From Dehalococcoidia bacterium (GTDB lineage: Bacteria; Chloroflexota; Dehalococcoidia; GIF9; AB-539-J10), in contig JAUWGZ010000021.1 in NCBI GenBank assembly GCA_030606165.1, positions 1 through 17,190 on the forward strand: a stretch of DNA of 17,190 nt, in the 5' to 3' direction. The notes beneath the pieces were generated by a model. The model was not told the origin of the DNA. It did no database searches and was given only the letters and a program-made list of their open reading frames with translations. The position numbers and the translations under genes were made by a program. Below, piece by piece: positions 6,738 through 11,868 of this stretch (position 1 is its first letter; every line of letters begins with the position of its first letter).

Positions 6738-7907
6738 TCATCTTATGCCCACTGTCTCAAGCATCCTACCTGACCCCTTTTCCGCAATTTCCTTACCTCT
6801 GTTAATAACATAGTCAAAATTATCTTCGGACATATCCCTGCCACCCAAACCCCCTATGATGCCGACCACCTTCGGTCTGGGCTCTTCATCATATAAGGCA
6901 GACCTGATTTCGGAAAAGACCGGGCCTCCCAGGCCAAAAGAAATACACCTGTCGAAAACGATGAGTAATTGGGCACCTTTCACTGTTCGGCGAAATTCCT
7001 CAAATGGGAAAGGCCTCCAGAGACGCAGGCTTATAAGTCCTATGGCCTCGCCTTTGTCTCTCCTGTCATCTATTACAATCTTGGCTGTCTCGGTGAAAGC
7101 GCCCATGGTCAGAAGCAATGTTTCGGCGTTTTCCGTTTTGTATTCCTCTACAGGATGATAATAACGACCAAAGGTGTCTCCAAATTCCTTCCACCCCTGG
7201 AGTATAACCTCCTTGGAATTCCTGAATGCCACTTCTTGAGCTAACTTTGTCTCAGAGTATATTTCAGGCGGTCCAAAGGCTCCGTGGGTCATGGGCTTAT
7301 CAGGGTTTAGGGCAAAAGGGTATTGGAATCTAGGGAGAAATCTCTCCACCTCACTTTGCTCCGGTAAAATCACCGGCTCTGTCACGTGTGATAAAGTGAA
7401 CCCATCAAGATGAACCATAACCGGAAATAAGACCTTAGGGTCCTCCCCAACCCGGAAGGCCCATAAGGTTAGGTCGAACGCCTCCTGGCCATTCTGGCAA
7501 AATACCTGTATCCAGCCCGTATCTCTGACGGCCATGGCATCGGAATGGTCCCCCCAAACGCTTAAGGGGGCAGAAAGAGCCCTGTTGCACACTGCCATGA
7601 CCACAGGATATCTCATTGAAGAAGCGACATATACCACTTCATGCATGAGCTCCAATCCCTGACCAGCAGTAGCTGTGAAAGTTCTGGCACCCACCGCGGC
7701 AGCTCCAAGGCAGGTGCTCATGGCCGAGTGCTCCGACTCCACCGGAATATAAGCAGCACTTAACTCGCCATCGGCTACCATCTCGGCAAGCCGCTCGGGG
7801 ATATGTGTCTGGGGCGTTATGGGATAGGCAGCAGTGACATCAACATCAGCCATTCTGACTGCCTCAGCCACAGCATGGGAGGCCTCTAATGCGACTCTTC
7901 TGCTCAT
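6738..7907 (-). CDS. porA: 2-oxoacid (pyruvate):ferredoxin oxidoreductase alpha subunit (389 aa)
   Basis: The PorA alpha subunit carries the pyrimidine-binding part of the ThDP site and part of the CoA site. The N-terminus has AAYPITPQTHIPE (26-38), the family's hallmark, then VPVESEHSAMSTCLGAAAVGAR and FTATAGQGLELMHEV, which are also diagnostic. A transketolase-C-like domain with LISLRLWRPFPFEEF follows in the last third. I chose the ATG at 7907, where ATGA overlaps the stop of porD and GGAGGA lies just before it; the longer in-frame start at 7949 would add 14 residues inside porD. The 4-base overlap means porD and porA are translated together. The length is normal for separate PorA subunits. 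Confidence 0.92.
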   Translation of the reverse strand: MSRRVALEASHAVAEAVRMADVDVTAAYPITPQTHIPERLAEMVADGELSAAYIPVESEHSAMSTCLGAAAVGARTFTATAGQGLELMHEVVYVASSMRYPVVMAVCNRALSAPLSVWGDHSDAMAVRDTGWIQVFCQNGQEAFDLTLWAFRVGEDPKVLFPVMVHLDGFTLSHVTEPVILPEQSEVERFLPRFQYPFALNPDKPMTHGAFGPPEIYSETKLAQEVAFRNSKEVILQGWKEFGDTFGRYYHPVEEYKTENAETLLLTMGAFTETAKIVIDDRRDKGEAIGLISLRLWRPFPFEEFRRTVKGAQLLIVFDRCISFGLGGPVFSEIRSALYDEEPRPKVVGIIGGLGGRDMSEDNFDYVINRGKEIAEKGSGRMLETVGIR

Positions 7908-8191
7908 TTTTCCTCCTCCGCTATCATCTTTATAGCTCCCGCAGGACATATACTGGCGCAGATACCACAGCCCTTACAGTAATAAAGGTCAGCTTCATAA
8001 TATCCTTCCTCAGAGGGCTTTATGGCAGCATCAGGGCAATAAATCCAGCACAAGGCACATTTAATACATTTTTCCTTATCCAGTATGGGCCTTTCCGTCC
8101 TCCAGTCACCAGTCTTCCGAAAGCTACCATTTCCCGCTTCTGTTATGATATTGCCAACTTCCAGGTCCTTCCAGGTTAGCTCGTCTGCCAT
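7904..8191 (-). CDS. porD: 2-oxoacid:ferredoxin oxidoreductase delta subunit, 2x4Fe-4S ferredoxin (95 aa)
   Basis: This is a ferredoxin-type subunit with two CxxCxxCxxxCP motifs: C42/45/48/52 (CIKCALCWIYCPDAAI) and C72/75/78/82 (CKGCGICASICPAGAI). An N-terminal extension of about 40 residues (including GDWRTERPILDKEKC) is typical of PorD. It carries electrons from the PorB proximal cluster to an external acceptor, here plausibly the NuoEF/HoxU-like module encoded downstream. It starts 3 nt after the porG stop, and its stop overlaps the porA start (ATGA). Confidence 0.93.
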   Translation of the reverse strand: MADELTWKDLEVGNIITEAGNGSFRKTGDWRTERPILDKEKCIKCALCWIYCPDAAIKPSEEGYYEADLYYCKGCGICASICPAGAIKMIAEEEK

Positions 8192-8194
8192 TGC

Positions 8195-8752
8195 TTACTC
8201 CTTTACCACTGTTTCATCGTAAGCCCTCTTCATGGCTTCGATATTCGCCTTGGCTCGGGGCCCAAAGCGCTCTTGCAACTGTGTCACCAGAGAGTCCATT
8301 TTCACAATCTCGGTAACCTTCAGTAGCGCCCCAATCAGCGCAGTATTGGTTATAGGCAGGCCTATCGTTTCCCGGGCAATCTTTGTGGCATTAATCGCAG
8401 CTACAGGCCACTTATATCCAAATTCAGACTTCAGTTCAGCGGGCGATTTCCTTGAATTAATTATGATTTTACCATTCTCCTTAAGTCCTGAAGTCACGTC
8501 AACTACATGCAACAACCCTGGATCGAGCACAGCCACTACATCAGGCTTGTAGATAACTGTCCTGCTCTTGATAAATTCATCGCTTACCCTGAGGAAAGCA
8601 AGAACCGGTGCTCCCCTCCTTTCGGGTCCAAAGCTAGGGAATGACTGAGCATATTTTCCTTCGCTTATAGCGGCACGAGCAACTAACTCCGCAGAAGTTA
8701 CTGCCCCCAGCCCTCCTCTGCCATGCCACCTTATCTCAAGAAGCTCAGCCAT
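8195..8752 (-). CDS. porG: 2-oxoacid:ferredoxin oxidoreductase gamma subunit (185 aa)
   Basis: The PorG gamma subunit shows the family's IRWHGRGGLGAVTSAELVARA (about 7-27) and SFPSFGPERRGAPVLAFLR (37-55), both diagnostic, then KPDVVAVLDPGLL. This domain helps bind CoA in the complex. It is the first gene of the operon (order G-D-A-B). The ATG at 8752 has AGGTG 7 nt before it and lies about 50 nt downstream of the predicted transcription start. The gene order and tight spacing match typical four-subunit por operons in anaerobes; the NADH module added behind porB is the unusual part. Confidence 0.92.
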   Translation of the reverse strand: MAELLEIRWHGRGGLGAVTSAELVARAAISEGKYAQSFPSFGPERRGAPVLAFLRVSDEFIKSRTVIYKPDVVAVLDPGLLHVVDVTSGLKENGKIIINSRKSPAELKSEFGYKWPVAAINATKIARETIGLPITNTALIGALLKVTEIVKMDSLVTQLQERFGPRAKANIEAMKRAYDETVVKE

Positions 8753-8776
8753 AAGAAAACACCTGTTTACCCATAG

Positions 8777-8813
8777 AAACTGTAACAGTTTAGATTTTCC
8801 GAAAGCCTAAACT
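8777..8813. promoter_or_regulatory. Overlapping inverted repeats across the por promoter start (operator candidate)
   Basis: Two inverted repeats share bases. AAACTGTAACAGTTT (8777-8791) is a perfect 7-1-7 palindrome. AGTTTAG (8787-8793) and CTAAACT (8807-8813) are perfect 7-bp arms 13 bp apart. The second pair reaches into the -10 element and covers the expected start site. This looks like a repressor operator, or two alternative sites, but I cannot assign it to a known regulator; it does not look like a Rex or FNR site. Confidence 0.5.
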
Positions 8814-8839
8814 ATATTAAATTATCCCTCCGCTGTCAA
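8811..8839 (-). promoter_or_regulatory. Promoter of the por-nuo operon
   Basis: On the minus strand, -35 TTGACA (8834-8839) and -10 TATAGT (8811-8816) have 17-bp spacing. The predicted start is near 8804, giving a leader of about 50 nt before porG. The IS1-like element is inserted only 7 bp upstream of the -35, so any activator site further upstream has been displaced. Confidence 0.85.
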
Positions 8840-8846
8840 GGGTTTT

Positions 8847-8854
8847 GTTTTTTG
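8847..8854. repeat. Left copy of the 8-bp target-site duplication
   Basis: GTTTTTTG directly abuts the left inverted repeat and is repeated exactly at 11494-11501. An 8-bp duplication is usual for IS1-family insertion. Confidence 0.9.
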
Positions 8855-8873
8855 GGTAGTGGGTCAATTTGAA
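8855..8873 (+). repeat. Left terminal inverted repeat of the IS1-like element
   Basis: GGTAGTGGGTCAATTTGAA matches the complement of the right end over all 19 bases. Read outward, the repeat contains TTGACC, a possible -35 hexamer facing the host DNA, but no -10 follows at the right distance here. Confidence 0.95.
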
Positions 8874-8883
8874 TTTCAGAATG

Positions 8884-8897
8884 CTTGACCGCTTAGG
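8884..8897 (-). repeat. Internal motif copy 1 (core AGCGGTCA)
   Basis: On the minus strand this reads CCTAAGCGGTCAAG, which recurs exactly at 11410-11423 in the same orientation; a third, diverged copy with the same 8-base core is at 10178-10190. It is 11 bp inside the left inverted repeat. The plus-strand reading also contains TTGACC. Confidence 0.6.
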
Positions 8898-8907
8898 AAT
8901 AGAGATA

Positions 8908-9324
8908 AATAAATAGGACAGGATAGCTCCAAGTCCCTTCACCAAGTACTTGGTAAAGGAAGGCGAAGCCTTTCCTGCCCCATTCGCAGGGTTGAAATTG
9001 CCCTACTAGCTGAGTCGGCTAAACCGCTAAGTACCCTGACGGTTGCTTAAGGCGTCAGCACAGTAGCAGTACCCTTGTACATTACTTTTCGATGAGCCGT
9101 GTACAAGGTTGCCCTATTTCTCCTAAAGTGAGCAAGAAGCGGTTCTTGCCTTGCCACTCTAGGAGTTAACAGGGAATGTATTTCTACACTCTACTCAACG
9201 TGGACTCGGCTTGGAGTAAAAATTGTGCTAAACACAATCTCACCTCCTTTGCCACTGGCTCATGCAGTGGCAGAGACAATTATCCTATTGATTATAGTAG
9301 AAGTCAATAGGTTCATATATGAAC
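8908..9324. ncRNA. Hairpin-rich non-coding region of the IS1-like element (structured RNA candidate)
   Basis: No ORF of note is present, but nearly the whole stretch folds into perfect or near-perfect stems. These include ACCAAGTACTTGGT (8941-8954), GGAAGGC-GAA-GCCTTTCC (8958-8975), CTGACG/CGTCAG (9036-9041 with 9053-9058) inside GTAC/GTAC, and CCTTGTAC/GTACAAGG (9073-9080 with 9101-9108). A long composite hairpin at 9112-9174 is built from CCCT/AGGG, CTCCTA/TAGGAG, AGTG/CACT and GCAAGAA/TTCTTGC with loop GCGG. Further stems are ATTGTG-CTAAA-CACAAT (9222-9238), GCCACTG/CAGTGGC (9251-9271), CCTATTGA/TCAATAGG (9284-9311) and GTTCATATATGAAC (9311-9324). The strand is undecided: on the minus strand it would be the 3' tail of the transposase mRNA, and on the plus strand a free transcript from a weak TTGACC promoter near the left end. 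I recognise no known RNA family. Confidence 0.45.
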
Positions 9325-9325
9325 T

Positions 9326-10165
9326 CTAGTTATCTAACAGTTTCACGATTTCTTCAACTGTCCAGACATGATTGCTTATCCCTGCTGCCATTGCTGGCGT
9401 CCTATGACATGGATTAGCTAATGATATATGTGGTCTGGCAAAGTTATAATACATAAAGTGGAGAGATACAGCATACTCTAGGTTCTCTAACTTCTTTGAG
9501 AACGCATTAGTTAGTCTAGTAAATCGCCTCATACTCATTCGCATTGTAAGGTTTTGACGTTCTACGAAGCTAGTTGATATTTTAGATGGGTCTGGATTAC
9601 CTTGAATTATAATGTCTTCAGTGGCTACACATTGTGCAGGGCTGTATCTCTTTTCGCTTTCTGGGTCGTTACCGTACATTTTAACTAACATGGCATAATC
9701 TACCTCAGAACCAAAGGCATCTTCCACAGCCCATAAATAGACCTTGTGCCCATCTGTGGTTAGCTGAACACGATTAGCTAGTCTGCTTTTGAGGTCAGCC
9801 ATAAATCGGTAAGCATAGGCAGCATTACGTAAACCAACAAGCCAAGAGGGAACTAGCTTAGTATCAGCATCAATAGCTGTCCAAGTCCAAACATCGCCAT
9901 ATCCAAATTGGTTTTGTTTATTTCGAGGCACATTCTTTTGTTTGGCATAGCAGAATGACCATATTTCATCACATTGGATACGCTTGCAGGGTAAATTCCT
10001 TAAATGCTTATCTTGATACTCAACACAGACCTTACCAACATCACGTAAAAGCCTGAGGACTGTACCCTTTGCTGTATTTGTTATTCTGCAAGTGGCAAGT
10101 ATTGAATTTCCCTCAACGAGTGCTGATATTACTCTGGTTTTTTTCTCAAGACTTAACCTATTCAT
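9326..10165 (-). CDS. IS1-family DDE transposase, single ORF (279 aa)
   Basis: This is a transposase of the IS1 type. A helix-turn-helix region lies at about residues 18-45 (ILATCRITNTAKGTVLRLL). The catalytic core has D66 (CDEIWSFCYAKQKN), D138 (TTDGHKVYLWAVE) and E202 (TSFVERQNLTMRM), followed by RRFTRLTNAFSKKLEN, the strongest IS1 signature. It is encoded in one frame and does not need the frameshift of classic IS1. I place the start at the ATG at 10165; the upstream ATG at 10180 would overlap the -10 box. A consensus promoter ends only 6 nt before this ATG, so the mRNA should be leaderless or nearly so. The catalytic triad and the C-terminus look intact, so the protein is probably active. 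Confidence 0.92.
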   Translation of the reverse strand: MNRLSLEKKTRVISALVEGNSILATCRITNTAKGTVLRLLRDVGKVCVEYQDKHLRNLPCKRIQCDEIWSFCYAKQKNVPRNKQNQFGYGDVWTWTAIDADTKLVPSWLVGLRNAAYAYRFMADLKSRLANRVQLTTDGHKVYLWAVEDAFGSEVDYAMLVKMYGNDPESEKRYSPAQCVATEDIIIQGNPDPSKISTSFVERQNLTMRMSMRRFTRLTNAFSKKLENLEYAVSLHFMYYNFARPHISLANPCHRTPAMAAGISNHVWTVEEIVKLLDN

Positions 10166-10171
10166 ACTTAT

Positions 10172-10200
10172 ATTATACATGACCGCTCAAGCATTGTCAA
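10172..10200 (-). promoter_or_regulatory. Consensus promoter of the transposase gene
   Basis: On the minus strand, -35 TTGACA (10195-10200) and -10 TATAAT (10172-10177) are 17 bp apart; both hexamers match the sigma-70 consensus perfectly. The start site is expected at about 10165, the A of the start codon, leaving no room for an SD site. The spacer contains a copy of the internal AGCGGTCA motif (10180-10187), so a protein bound there would block the promoter. Confidence 0.85.
10178..10190 (-). repeat. Internal motif copy 2 (core AGCGGTCA) inside the transposase promoter
   Basis: On the minus strand this reads TTGAGCGGTCATG, sharing the 8-base core AGCGGTCA and the nearby G with the copies at 8884-8897 and 11410-11423, all in one orientation. 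It fills most of the spacer between the -35 and -10. Confidence 0.5.
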
Positions 10201-10228
10201 GTGTTTTAGGGTTATTTTGGAAAAATTT

Positions 10229-10234
10229 TACAAT
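10229..10234 (+). promoter_or_regulatory. Possible -10 element of the protease gene
   Basis: TACAAT lies 21 nt before the ATG of the protease gene. No good -35 is present 17 bp upstream (TTAGGG-like), so the call is weak. The promoter would be divergent from the transposase promoter across about 60 bp. Confidence 0.35.
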
Positions 10235-10255
10235 TTCCCTTGAAAGCTGGTAGAA

Positions 10256-11215
10256 ATGGAAGTATTATTAGACCAACGACTTGGTGGTATAGATAAATAT
10301 TACTTAGGGAATGCAGACGAGGCACTTATGTTAGTACCTGACGAAGTGCGGAAGTGTGTTGTTTTTATAATTTATAAAAACAAGTTCACTAAAACCGATA
10401 CATTGGCTGGAACAGCTTTTTTTGTAAGCATAAAGGAAGAAGAATTTGGTTTAGATTTTGTGTATCTAACAACAGCCAAACACGTTATTGAGGCTATAGA
10501 AGAAAAGAGTCTAGATAAAAAGGTATATATTCGAATCAATCAGAAAAATAAACCAAGCATAACGCTAAATTCAAATTTGAATCAATGGAAATTTCATCCG
10601 TCATTATTAAAGCCTACAAACAAAGCTATGTATGTAGATGTAGCGGTTCTACCCTGGGCACCGAACATTGAAATATATGATTGTCTCTTTATCCCGTCTA
10701 CTATGGCTGTTACCGATGATGTGATAAGTAAAGAGGGTGTTGGGTGTGGGGATGAAGTATTTATCACGGGGCTTTTCAGCGAGCATTTTGGACTTGAACG
10801 TAATTTGCCTATTGTGCGTATAGGAAGTATAGCTTGTATGCCAGAGGAGCCTGTACAAACAAAATATGGCCCCATTGAAGCATACTTGGTTGAAGCACGC
10901 TCAATTGGCGGGTTAAGTGGTTCACCAGTGTTTTTGCATTTGAGCGGTGTGAGAAAAGGCAAGCTAAAGTTAGGTAGAAACTCAATCTATTGGCTTGGTC
11001 TTATGCATGGGCACTTTGATTTCAAGGATATGGACATAGGAGATGCTATAACTCAAGATAACCTATATAGTCTTGCAATTAATATGGGTATTGCTATTGT
11101 TGTACCAATCTCTAAAGTTCTTGAGGTATTAAATCAAGATGAATTTATAGAAGCCAGGAAACAAGCAAGTGAGGCATATAAATTAAAAAGGGCTGCTACC
11201 CCTGATGTTACTTAG
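10256..11215 (+). CDS. Trypsin-like (S1-type fold) serine protease-like cargo protein (319 aa)
   Basis: This is a probable cytoplasmic trypsin-fold peptidase. After a conserved-type start strand (VVFIIYK, then AGTAFFV at 51-57), the three catalytic positions are readable: H76 in LTTAKHVIE, D128 in MYVDVAVLPW and S221 in GGLSGSPVF, the equivalent of GDSGGP. The region VGCGDEVFITGLF (162-174) before the Ser is also usual in these proteins. I see no signal peptide or membrane segment, so it probably acts inside the cell. It is AT-rich, lies within the transposable element, is divergent from the transposase, and its 3' end overlaps the end of the small basic gene by 8 bp. Trypsin-like domains of this sort occur in bacterial defence and toxin-type systems; the real target here is unknown. 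Catalysis is inferred from the motif triad only. Confidence 0.75.
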   Translation: MEVLLDQRLGGIDKYYLGNADEALMLVPDEVRKCVVFIIYKNKFTKTDTLAGTAFFVSIKEEEFGLDFVYLTTAKHVIEAIEEKSLDKKVYIRINQKNKPSITLNSNLNQWKFHPSLLKPTNKAMYVDVAVLPWAPNIEIYDCLFIPSTMAVTDDVISKEGVGCGDEVFITGLFSEHFGLERNLPIVRIGSIACMPEEPVQTKYGPIEAYLVEARSIGGLSGSPVFLHLSGVRKGKLKLGRNSIYWLGLMHGHFDFKDMDIGDAITQDNLYSLAINMGIAIVVPISKVLEVLNQDEFIEARKQASEAYKLKRAATPDVT

Positions 11216-11426
11216 CCCACCTAGTTCTAGCAGCCTTCTTGGCTATTTCACTCCGTTGTTTTGCTGTTAATTTCTTAGCCCTAGCCTGACCACCCTTTAA
11301 TCCCCCTTTACGCCCCAAGGCAACAGCGTGAGGGTCTTTAATGGGTACATCCCCAGAATCAGAGGTTACTTTTGCAATAACATTAGAGGCTATTACATTT
11401 ATGTCTTTACTTGACCGCTTAGGCAT
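11208..11426 (-). CDS. Small basic 'GRKGGLKGG' protein (72 aa), cargo of the IS1-like element
   Basis: This is a short, Lys/Arg/Ala-rich protein. The C-terminal half, HAVALGRKGGLKGGQARAKKL and TAKQRSEIAKKAARTRWAK, matches a widespread type of small uncharacterised bacterial protein, with a Gly-rich basic motif followed by an alanine-rich basic helix. The composition suggests DNA or RNA binding; I know no proven function. The N-terminal 30 residues (MPKRSSKDINVIASNVIAKV) are less conserved-looking. The gene is convergent with the protease gene and overlaps its last codons by 8 bp. The ATG at 11426 lies 6 nt after an extended -10, so translation is probably leaderless, as for the transposase. 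Codons 2-6 contain the internal AGCGGTCA motif. It could regulate the element or assist transposition. Confidence 0.65.
   Translation of the reverse strand: MPKRSSKDINVIASNVIAKVTSDSGDVPIKDPHAVALGRKGGLKGGQARAKKLTAKQRSEIAKKAARTRWAK
11410..11423 (-). repeat. Internal motif copy 3 (core AGCGGTCA)
   Basis: On the minus strand, CCTAAGCGGTCAAG is identical over 14 bases to the copy near the left end. It overlaps the first codons of the small basic protein gene, 51 bp inside the right inverted repeat. Confidence 0.6.
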
Positions 11427-11432
11427 ACCTTA

Positions 11433-11464
11433 AGTATACCATATAGCTCGTAAGAAGCTGTCAA
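11433..11464 (-). promoter_or_regulatory. Extended -10 promoter of the small basic protein gene
   Basis: On the minus strand, TGGTATACT gives an extended -10 (TATACT, 11433-11438, with TG one base upstream). A TTGACA lies at 11459-11464, but the spacing is 20 bp, too long for ideal use, so the extended -10 may carry the activity. The start is expected at the A of the ATG (11426). Confidence 0.6.
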
Positions 11465-11474
11465 GTTTTTAAAT

Positions 11475-11493
11475 TTCAAATTGACCCACTACC
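11475..11493 (-). repeat. Right terminal inverted repeat of the IS1-like element
   Basis: This is the exact complement of the left 19-bp repeat, directly followed by the second GTTTTTTG duplication. Confidence 0.95.
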
Positions 11494-11501
11494 GTTTTTT
11501 G
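11494..11501. repeat. Right copy of the 8-bp target-site duplication
   Basis: GTTTTTTG is identical to 8847-8854. Removing the element and one copy restores a continuous intergenic sequence between tRNA-Arg and the por promoter. Confidence 0.9.
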
Positions 11502-11526
11502 GGGGAACTTACCTATTACAAGAAAC

Positions 11527-11598
11527 TGCCCCTGAAGGGACTCGAACCCTTGCGCCTGGCTCCGGAGGCCAGTGCTCTATCCTCTGAGCTACAGGGGC
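11527..11598 (-). tRNA. tRNA-Arg (anticodon CCG)
   Basis: The minus-strand cloverleaf has acceptor GCCCCTG/CAGGGGC with discriminator A, D arm GCTC...GAGC, and anticodon stem CTGGC/GCCAG with loop CTCCGGA (anticodon CCG). The T arm is AAGGG-TTCGAGT-CCCTT. CCA is not encoded. The IS1-like element sits 25 bp beyond its 3' end. Confidence 0.95.
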
Positions 11599-11621
11599 CA
11601 AGAGTACAAAAACAGCGTAAG

Positions 11622-11650
11622 ATGATAACACAGGACAACACTTTATTCAA
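11622..11650 (-). promoter_or_regulatory. Promoter of tRNA-Arg
   Basis: On the minus strand, -35 TTGAAT (11645-11650) and -10 TATCAT (11622-11627) are 17 bp apart, with the start expected about 15 bp before the tRNA 5' end. Confidence 0.65.
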
Positions 11651-11670
11651 CGCTCGTTCCTACTGATGCT

Positions 11671-11700
11671 TTGACAGCTACCACTGTGTTATTGTATCAT
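11671..11700 (+). promoter_or_regulatory. Promoter of the oadG-oadB-ATPase genes
   Basis: -35 TTGACA (11671-11676) and -10 TATCAT (11695-11700) are 18 bp apart. The expected start near 11707 gives a leader of about 27 nt before the ATG at 11734. It is divergent from the tRNA-Arg promoter. Confidence 0.7.
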
Positions 11701-11733
11701 CACGTAAGCTCCGCCAGACAAGAAAGAAGCAGA

Positions 11734-11865
11734 ATGCTTAATGCCTTATGGATAGTCCTGTTGGGAATGGCGATCATTTTCGCTGTCTTGGGAATTTTAC
11801 TCTTAGTCATGATTCTCCTGAGTAAACTGCTTAAACCCAGGGCGAAACAAGAAAAAAAAGGATAA
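11734..11865 (+). CDS. OadG-like gamma subunit of a Na+-pumping decarboxylase (43 aa)
   Basis: This is a very small membrane protein: one hydrophobic helix (residues about 4-29, LWIVLLGMAIIFAVLGILLL) followed by a basic, charged tail (KLLKPRAKQEKKG). This matches the OadG/MmdD-type gamma subunit, whose N-terminal helix anchors the complex and whose GMxxxF motif is visible as LGMAIIF. I chose the ATG at 11734; the earlier in-frame TTG at 11671 is the -35 hexamer itself. The gamma subunit normally assembles the peripheral carboxyltransferase with the beta subunit. Here the gene lies 3 nt before the beta gene. It is shorter than most OadG, lacking the usual C-terminal metal-binding or Pro-rich extension. 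Confidence 0.75.
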   Translation: MLNALWIVLLGMAIIFAVLGILLLVMILLSKLLKPRAKQEKKG

Positions 11866-11868
11866 ACA

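Larger units (their letters stand above)
8855..11493. mobile_element. IS1-like transposable element with cargo, 2,639 bp, intact
   Basis: The element is bounded by perfect 19-bp inverted repeats GGTAGTGGGTCAATTTGAA (8855-8873, and its complement at 11475-11493) and by exact 8-bp direct duplications GTTTTTTG. The ends begin GG and contain TG, like IS1-family ends. Inside, from left to right, are about 420 bp of hairpin-rich non-coding DNA, an IS1-type single-ORF transposase (minus), a divergent trypsin-like protease gene (plus) and a small basic protein gene (minus). At 2.6 kb it is much longer than ordinary IS1 elements (well under 1.3 kb). From memory, the ISMhu11-type subgroup of the IS1 family includes longer members; I could not check the match. 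The perfect repeats and duplication suggest recent insertion. The element lies between tRNA-Arg and the por promoter. Confidence 0.93.

Noticed and set aside
7908..7949. Upstream start of porA at 7949
   Set aside because: It lies inside porD; the ATG at 7907 has GGAGGA before it, the classic ATGA overlap, and begins the normal PorA N-terminus.
8908..9324. Group I or group II intron, HEARO, tmRNA, RNase P or SRP RNA in the structured region
   Set aside because: I could not find the conserved core motifs of any of these; a GAGCCGTGTAC stretch resembles group II domain V only at its first bases and the expected partner strand is missing.
10166..10180. Upstream start of the transposase at 10180
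   Set aside because: Codons 2-3 are the TATAAT -10 box itself, so this ATG would lie upstream of the transcription start.
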